Shown here one piece after another: positions 60,701-64,000 of a stretch of DNA of 64,000 nt. Source of the DNA: Rhizopus arrhizus (lineage: Eukaryota > Mucoromycota > Mucoromycetes > Mucorales > Rhizopodaceae); NCBI GenBank assembly GCA_024220505.1, contig JAKZZE010000001.1:2976001-3040000 (forward strand), in the 5' to 3' direction. Within the stretch, counting starts at the first letter, position 1; each line of letters starts with the position of its first letter. The notes beneath the pieces were generated by a model, which was not told the DNA's origin, did not search any database, and worked only from the letters and a program-made list of their open reading frames with translations. The position numbers and the translations under genes are program-made.

Positions 60701-61519
60701 ACCTGTGAGTCGTTGCTTTAGTTGTACGCGGTACGCTTTCTGTTGAGCCAAAATGGGGTTGGCACGCCAGAGACCAAACCCAGTGGGAGTTTGGCCTAAA
60801 TTAATCGAAAGAGAGAGCAATTGATGATCAGTCCACGAAGAGTGTAGTCGTTGTATATCTGTAGACTTAAGCATTGGGCGCATCTGATTACTAATGAAGA
60901 TGTAATCGATTGTAGAATAGATCTCATCATTGCGGCGGAATGTTGGGATATTACTATTGTCCCCACTATGCATCACGTTATAAAAGGATTCCTCTAGATA
61001 TGATACCCATTTTAGAGATGTTTGAGTTGACAAGTTACGACGATGATAAGAATAATTGAAGTCGCCAAGGATAATGATCCGGTGTGGGTCAATATCAGAT
61101 ACAGAATTGAGAGCATCTAACACAGAATCAAAAAACTCTCTTCTGTCCTTACCTGTAGAAGCTGGAGCATAAACCACTAATACATGGAAAGGAGCATAAA
61201 AATTTTGTGGATGACTGATTTTGGATAGAATAATGCGAGGGTTTGATGGAATCAGATTGTCTGATAGTTGATATTTGGAAGAAAAGGAAAGTAAGCCACA
61301 ATGGCGAGTCCATAGGGATTGAGATGCTTGAAATTGTACATTGATGAAGTTTTCATGGTCTGTGGTGGTGTGTGTTTCTTGAAAGGCCATTATGTTGAAA
61401 TTTAAAGAGCGTAAGTAACGTATGAAATTGGATTGTTTTTGGGTATCATGGGTCTTCACCAAACTGTTACAGTTCAATGAAGAAATGTTGAATAATAGTT
61501 CTTTCGATCTATTATTCAT
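57725..61519 (-). CDS. LINE ORF2: endonuclease-reverse transcriptase
   Basis: Intact 1264-residue polyprotein. The APE-like endonuclease at ~1-235 shows AFQETHT, the GDFNY and DYIFIS motifs and TDHQLLS at its end. The reverse transcriptase at ~480-760 shows RLLPKKGDLSTLKNWRPISL, LDQEKAYDRVH, RQGDPLSPLLFNIALEP and the catalytic YADDVCVLL. The C-terminal region holds the RVT-associated zinc-binding motif C-x2-C-x7-H-x4-C (CKFC...QHLFVRC). It performs target-primed reverse transcription at T-rich nicks. Its ATG overlaps the ORF1 stop by one base (TAATG), suggesting termination-reinitiation. All catalytic residues seen are conserved, so the copy may be active. Confidence 0.95.
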   Translation of the reverse strand: MNNRSKELLFNISSLNCNSLVKTHDTQKQSNFIRYLRSLNFNIMAFQETHTTTDHENFINVQFQASQSLWTRHCGLLSFSSKYQLSDNLIPSNPRIILSKISHPQNFYAPFHVLVVYAPASTGKDRREFFDSVLDALNSVSDIDPHRIIILGDFNYSYHRRNLSTQTSLKWVSYLEESFYNVMHSGDNSNIPTFRRNDEIYSTIDYIFISNQMRPMLKSTDIQRLHSSWTDHQLLSLSINLGQTPTGFGLWRANPILAQQKAYRVQLKQRLTGIVSSLPNQMTAQEQWDYVKSEIRLFTQRYAVDYTNWRKKSIKVLQRKRNAFLRSQPPIAIRIQCLPVMDQQIESLQQELVGIAALKAGIRWREHGEKSAGYLKRIHQVRTVEQSINCLQDTTSGSTVSSRTQLLEVSQAFYQELYSVDPVDEHDIDCYLQDIADLPQLTADDRRYLISPITIEDIIEQSKKVIGKQSSPGSDGLGYVFMHLIYQFSPLKDLITKIYNTALATGSFPSSWQDLRVRLLPKKGDLSTLKNWRPISLINCDAKIYTRIINQRMRSVMDTIINRYQTGFLGDRFIAENGMILNILMEQAHVQKRPEIGLLLDQEKAYDRVHPMYLRQTMLAFGFPPSLVHSLESLFFGNAVRININGYFTNRIDQRRGLRQGDPLSPLLFNIALEPFLRHILQDSSFQGFQFQVVSNSATTTSNTMPPPLKVLAYADDVCVLLHSTDDYCRLRHHLDRYGSVSNAKVNIHKTEAFSLDGRSYPEWIAFLAAQGISQWHDHSSSSPLRYLGFPLIQSFHQRRYLEQQLLQTVKSQCTIYSQRRLSIKGRVTIVNALILSKLWYVLRMVHLPTTFFRRLNSVIYQFVWHNCKPKIKYTQLCLDPKLGGLGLLDPQIQRHNLQIRWLRQVLEDNHPQSCSQPILLDHIRRFHSGNTGTKLALFFPLLRLRPAAHANNFMQNIYEAVDSFAYADTDQAKCTPATLLRLPLSAIFAMIPTDYWITRSRHKKLKVSQFFTYDHHFGCIRPLLSSDQPSSPRLVSKLSRDIHNRIIKLNQLIWPHILNQNQPLGEVDDSAFTDAFCSQPQWINYKPKTFRLSLIQRSLPSSAMSQIPTSKWSLFWKMPVSPESRSLWYRLFHRKLYSQSLLSRFDNGLTSSQCKFCSANTEDLQHLFVRCPMKWRVWIDAFNFFSPHLTFTQDDVCSILWSFQQFTFVDNTDLWTLSCCVLSVIWRAHWRFTIDGFPFIDKQLVTRAMSQFATLKRGRLDLD

Positions 61520-62928
61520 TATTGTTTAGATTGGGTTAGAGCACCATCAATGTTGAACACTGTGGTGCCGTGCTGCTGATCTCTAGGGATACATTCTGTT
61601 ATTGGTAATCCCAGATTATCTAAAGAGTCATGACGAAAGTTATATCCTACTGGGGCACCATTATGGTGGCTATCCATGGCAGTCTGATGTTGAGACTGAG
61701 GAATGTTTTTGGTAGCTTGGTCCACAATAACTACGTCCGTAGTAACATGTGTATTGTCTGTATTTCCAGTGTTAGTTTCCATTTGAATATCTTCCTGCGA
61801 ATCAGCGGGTGTAGTGAAGAGAGCTTTCAAAACCTCTTGAGTGGATACCAAGATAGAGTCCTCTTCAGTTGTTAGCAAAGTTGAGGAATGGATCCTTGGG
61901 TCATCACCAGATTCATTCCGAATAGAACGTTTACGTTTCATAATATTCGAAGTGAGAGGTTGGGGGGAGGTGCTAGGCATAGCTATGCCATTGGAAGCTT
62001 GGCTCGACTGGACTTCATCTTGAGCTACTCTGTCCTGTGGAGCATTAGGAGTTTTCCTGGCCTTTTTAAATGGCTTATTCTTGCTTTTTGCGCATTCAGC
62101 AGCAATATGGCCACTAGCACGACAGTTCCAACAAACACGGGATGAACGTTTCTTTGGACAATCAGGGACGGCATGTCCTTCAGCATGACAGTAGCGACAG
62201 TAGGTGGGCATGTCACTCCACACAGCATAAAAACCTTCATCTTCTGACTGGTACCAAGGAAGATGGTGAGAAAGGGGAGAGAATCTGTCATCATTTTTTG
62301 GGACACTCAGTATAGCATAGCCCGTACCCATATAGGTGCCGGTGTGAGATTCTCGTAGAATTCCCAAATCAAGAACGGAGCCATAAGGTTCCAAACTCAT
62401 TTTTAATTGTTCTTTAAGAATGTCCTCTTTAAGAAAGGGAAGGTTCGATAGTCGAAGTCGAACTAAAGGGACAGCTGGATCTAAGGCTCGACAAGGTAAA
62501 AGTCTAACCGCATCATTTTCAAAAGTGATGCCGTCTTTAAGAATTTGATCAATAGCTGGATCTAAGGGATCAAAGTTGATTTCAGCGATCTTTCGACTGC
62601 CTTCTTTGGTAGTTGCGACTGCAATTCGTGATGGAAATTGTTTTGCAATTAAGGCCATAAGCTGCACGGGCGATTCAGATCTATCAGTCATGTCCAGGAG
62701 GACACTACCTGGAGAACGTCCTGCTCTCCACACTTTAGAGTAAATAACTTTGTCTTGTTGACTGTTGTGAATATTGTTTTCAAAAGTAGCATTCATAAGT
62801 GATGTTCGCTTCCTGGCCACTACTTGGGACCAGGGCATATTTTTCAATTTAGTAGTAGGCTCTGGTGCCTGTGGTCGCTGCGTGACTGCGTTGACCGACT
62901 GGTTAGATATTTTATCGGAAAGAACCAT
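61519..62928 (-). CDS. LINE ORF1: RNA-binding nucleocapsid-like protein
   Basis: Intact 469-residue protein. ~140-245 is an RRM-like fold (VRLRLSNLPF, LEPYGSVLDLGIL, GTGYAIL). Two CCHC zinc knuckles follow at ~265-305: CRYCHAEGHAVPDC and CWNCRASGHIAAEC. A Ser/Thr/Gln-rich acidic tail ends the protein. ORF1 proteins coat the LINE RNA and help it enter the nucleus. The start ATG 62928 lies ~5 bp from the flanking duplication; the next Met lies ~30 codons downstream. Confidence 0.93.
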   Translation of the reverse strand: MVLSDKISNQSVNAVTQRPQAPEPTTKLKNMPWSQVVARKRTSLMNATFENNIHNSQQDKVIYSKVWRAGRSPGSVLLDMTDRSESPVQLMALIAKQFPSRIAVATTKEGSRKIAEINFDPLDPAIDQILKDGITFENDAVRLLPCRALDPAVPLVRLRLSNLPFLKEDILKEQLKMSLEPYGSVLDLGILRESHTGTYMGTGYAILSVPKNDDRFSPLSHHLPWYQSEDEGFYAVWSDMPTYCRYCHAEGHAVPDCPKKRSSRVCWNCRASGHIAAECAKSKNKPFKKARKTPNAPQDRVAQDEVQSSQASNGIAMPSTSPQPLTSNIMKRKRSIRNESGDDPRIHSSTLLTTEEDSILVSTQEVLKALFTTPADSQEDIQMETNTGNTDNTHVTTDVVIVDQATKNIPQSQHQTAMDSHHNGAPVGYNFRHDSLDNLGLPITECIPRDQQHGTTVFNIDGALTQSKQ

Positions 62929-62947
62929 GATGTCTTCAAGATTTTTT

Positions 62948-63198
62948 TATTTTTACCTTCTAATTTTTGTAGCGTGAATTGGCCAATTTAAAGTGCGCGA
63001 AATTATTTAAAACAGCGCGAATTGGTGCCGTGAGCACAGTATAGTACGACATCTTTTTCTAAAAAGCACGATACTCTTTTCTTGATTTGTGCGACACTTA
63101 TGTTTTATAAAGTGCGACACTTTAACTTTTTTTTTGCGACATTATTTTGGTAAAAGGTGTAATAATTAAAAACGCAGTGTTTTACATCATGCCCTTGT
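62948..63198. repeat. Cluster of degenerate GCGA-containing repeats
   Basis: Diverged short repeats: AGCGTGAATTGGCC and AGCGCGAATTGGTGCC (~62970-63032), then AAGTGCGCGAAAT, TTGTGCGACACTT, AAGTGCGACACTT and TTGCGACATT. It lies between the full-length LINE and a different LINE, and resembles no tRNA or known terminus. It may be the 5' UTR or promoter of a mobile element. Confidence 0.5.
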
Positions 63199-64000
63199 TG
63201 CTTGGATCAAGAAAAGGCATATGACCGCGTCCATCCTCAATACTTACAAGCTTGCTTAGAACGTTTTGGATTTCCATCGACTTTGATCACAAGCATTTTG
63301 TCCTTGTTTTTTGGTACCTCACTCTGCATTAACGTCAATGGATTCCTTACAGCATCGATTCAACAAGCAAGAGGCCTCCGACAAGGAGATCCTCTCTCCC
63401 CTCTGCTTTTCAATCTTGCAATCGAGCCTCTCCTGCGGTCTATTTGGTCCTCCTCTTTAATTTCGGGCTTTACTTTTCCCAGGCCACTCCATCTTGGATT
63501 ATCTAACTTGGCAAGGACGTCGCCTCCAGTTAAAGCTTTGGCTTATGCAGACGATGTCATCGTATTTCTCAGGTGTCCAACAGAATTACAAGTTTTGTTA
63601 CAATTAGTGTCTTTATACGGGAGAGCCTCCAATGCCAAACTCAATTGTCATAAGACACTGGCTGTTTCTCTTTCAGGTCAAGAACAACTAGAATGGCGTA
63701 CCATGCTCAACGCAAACCGTATTCTTCAATGGCATGACAACAAAGAAACAACTGCTGCCATCTATCTAGGATATCCACTTACAAGCAGCACTCAGCAAAT
63801 GTCCAAATATCTTGACAGTATTATCACAAAAATTGAGCGACATGCTAATATCCTATCTCAACGAGGACTCTCCGTACTAGGACGTAGCATGATTGCAAAT
63901 TCACTCTTGCTCAGTCGAATATGGCATAGCATAAGGATACTATGTCCTCCTCAAAGTTTCTTCCAGCGAATACGCTCTGTCATTATCAAGTTTCTTAGAT
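63199..64000 (+). mobile_element. Third LINE: reverse-transcriptase fragment, runs off the window
   Basis: A continuous frame from CLDQEKAYDRVHPQYL to the window end. RT motifs visible: GLRQGDPLSPLLFNLAIEP and ALAYADDVIVFL. It is related to but clearly different from ORF2 of the intact LINE (about half the residues match by eye). The frame opens abruptly inside the RT domain, so the copy is 5'-truncated. Frame is open to base 64000, so the 3' end is unknown. Confidence 0.9.

Larger units (their letters stand above)
57601..62947 (-). mobile_element. Full-length Tad/L1-like LINE retrotransposon with intact ORFs
   Basis: A 5.3 kb element: A tail (16-17 bp, 57609-57625), ~100 bp 3' UTR with ATAATAGGAGTCACACG, ORF2 (57725-61519) and ORF1 (61519-62928). 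A direct repeat TCTTCAAGATTTTTTT occurs at 57600-57615 and again at 62933-62948 beyond ORF1; part of it merges with the tail, but TCTTCAAG is outside any tail, so this is the target-site duplication. The 5' UTR left is only about 4 bp, so either ORF1 begins almost at the element's 5' end or a few dozen bases are lost. ORF composition is visibly more GC-balanced than the flanking DNA. Possibly related to the Mucor Grem-LINE1 group; this cannot be confirmed here. Confidence 0.92.

Noticed and set aside
1..64000. tRNA, rRNA and CRISPR features
   Set aside because: No TTCGA-loop/cloverleaf candidate, no rRNA segment and no regularly spaced identical repeats were seen by eye.

Overview
This window is nuclear DNA from a filamentous fungus, most likely an early-diverging Mucoromycota (Mucorales-type) species. 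The evidence is AT-rich intergenic DNA, genes split by many 45-85 bp GT-AG introns, very long A/T homopolymers, a yeast-like gene set (DASH Dam1, Ira/NF1 RasGAP, PPZ phosphatase, ERG25) and Tad/L1-like LINEs of the kind common in this group. Genus and chromosome position cannot be read from the sequence alone.

Layout. 0-6.3 kb: 3' end of an AVT-type amino-acid transporter, a Myb/SANT protein, a small ankyrin protein, a decayed cullin (CDC53/CUL1) pseudogene and a secreted-stalk type I membrane protein. 6.3-11 kb: retroelement debris and the first copy of a 1.44 kb block carrying a DAM1-like gene. 11.1-19.9 kb: one large neurofibromin/Ira-type RasGAP gene. 20.6-26.7 kb: an MFS sugar transporter, a COPI-associated membrane protein and a coiled-coil protein with a CAG repeat. 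29-33.5 kb: a housekeeping cluster (acyl-protein thioesterase, proteasome beta-4, a small mitochondrial-type membrane protein, RNase H2 subunit A). 33.5-39.6 kb: a broken ERG25 copy, a 4.6 kb AT-rich gene desert and the intact ERG25. 40-49 kb: prenyltransferase alpha subunit, a second gene desert, a PPZ-type phosphatase, a C2H2 factor and a stand-alone ABC ATPase. 49.8-64 kb is transposon-rich: fragments of two LINE families, a scrambled DDE-transposase relic, the second (inverted) DAM1 block, a gag-like relic, a mitoribosomal mL43 pseudogene cut off by a LINE, an apparently intact full-length LINE with a target-site duplication, and the reverse transcriptase of a third LINE running off the end.

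The strongest observations are these. (1) A near-identical 1.44 kb inverted duplication of a DAM1-like gene, 42.5 kb apart, whose product appears to fuse a Dam1 domain to a winged-helix-like tail. (2) An intact LINE whose ORF1 stop and ORF2 start overlap as TAATG, lying beside a truncated sibling and flanked by a TCTTCAAG duplication. (3) An ERG25 pseudogene with a 310 bp tract identical to the functional gene, which suggests gene conversion. (4) An mL43 pseudogene with a Trp-to-stop change next to a LINE tail. (5) A cullin pseudogene. No tRNA, rRNA or CRISPR array was seen. Exon boundaries were read by eye; where a junction is uncertain this is stated.
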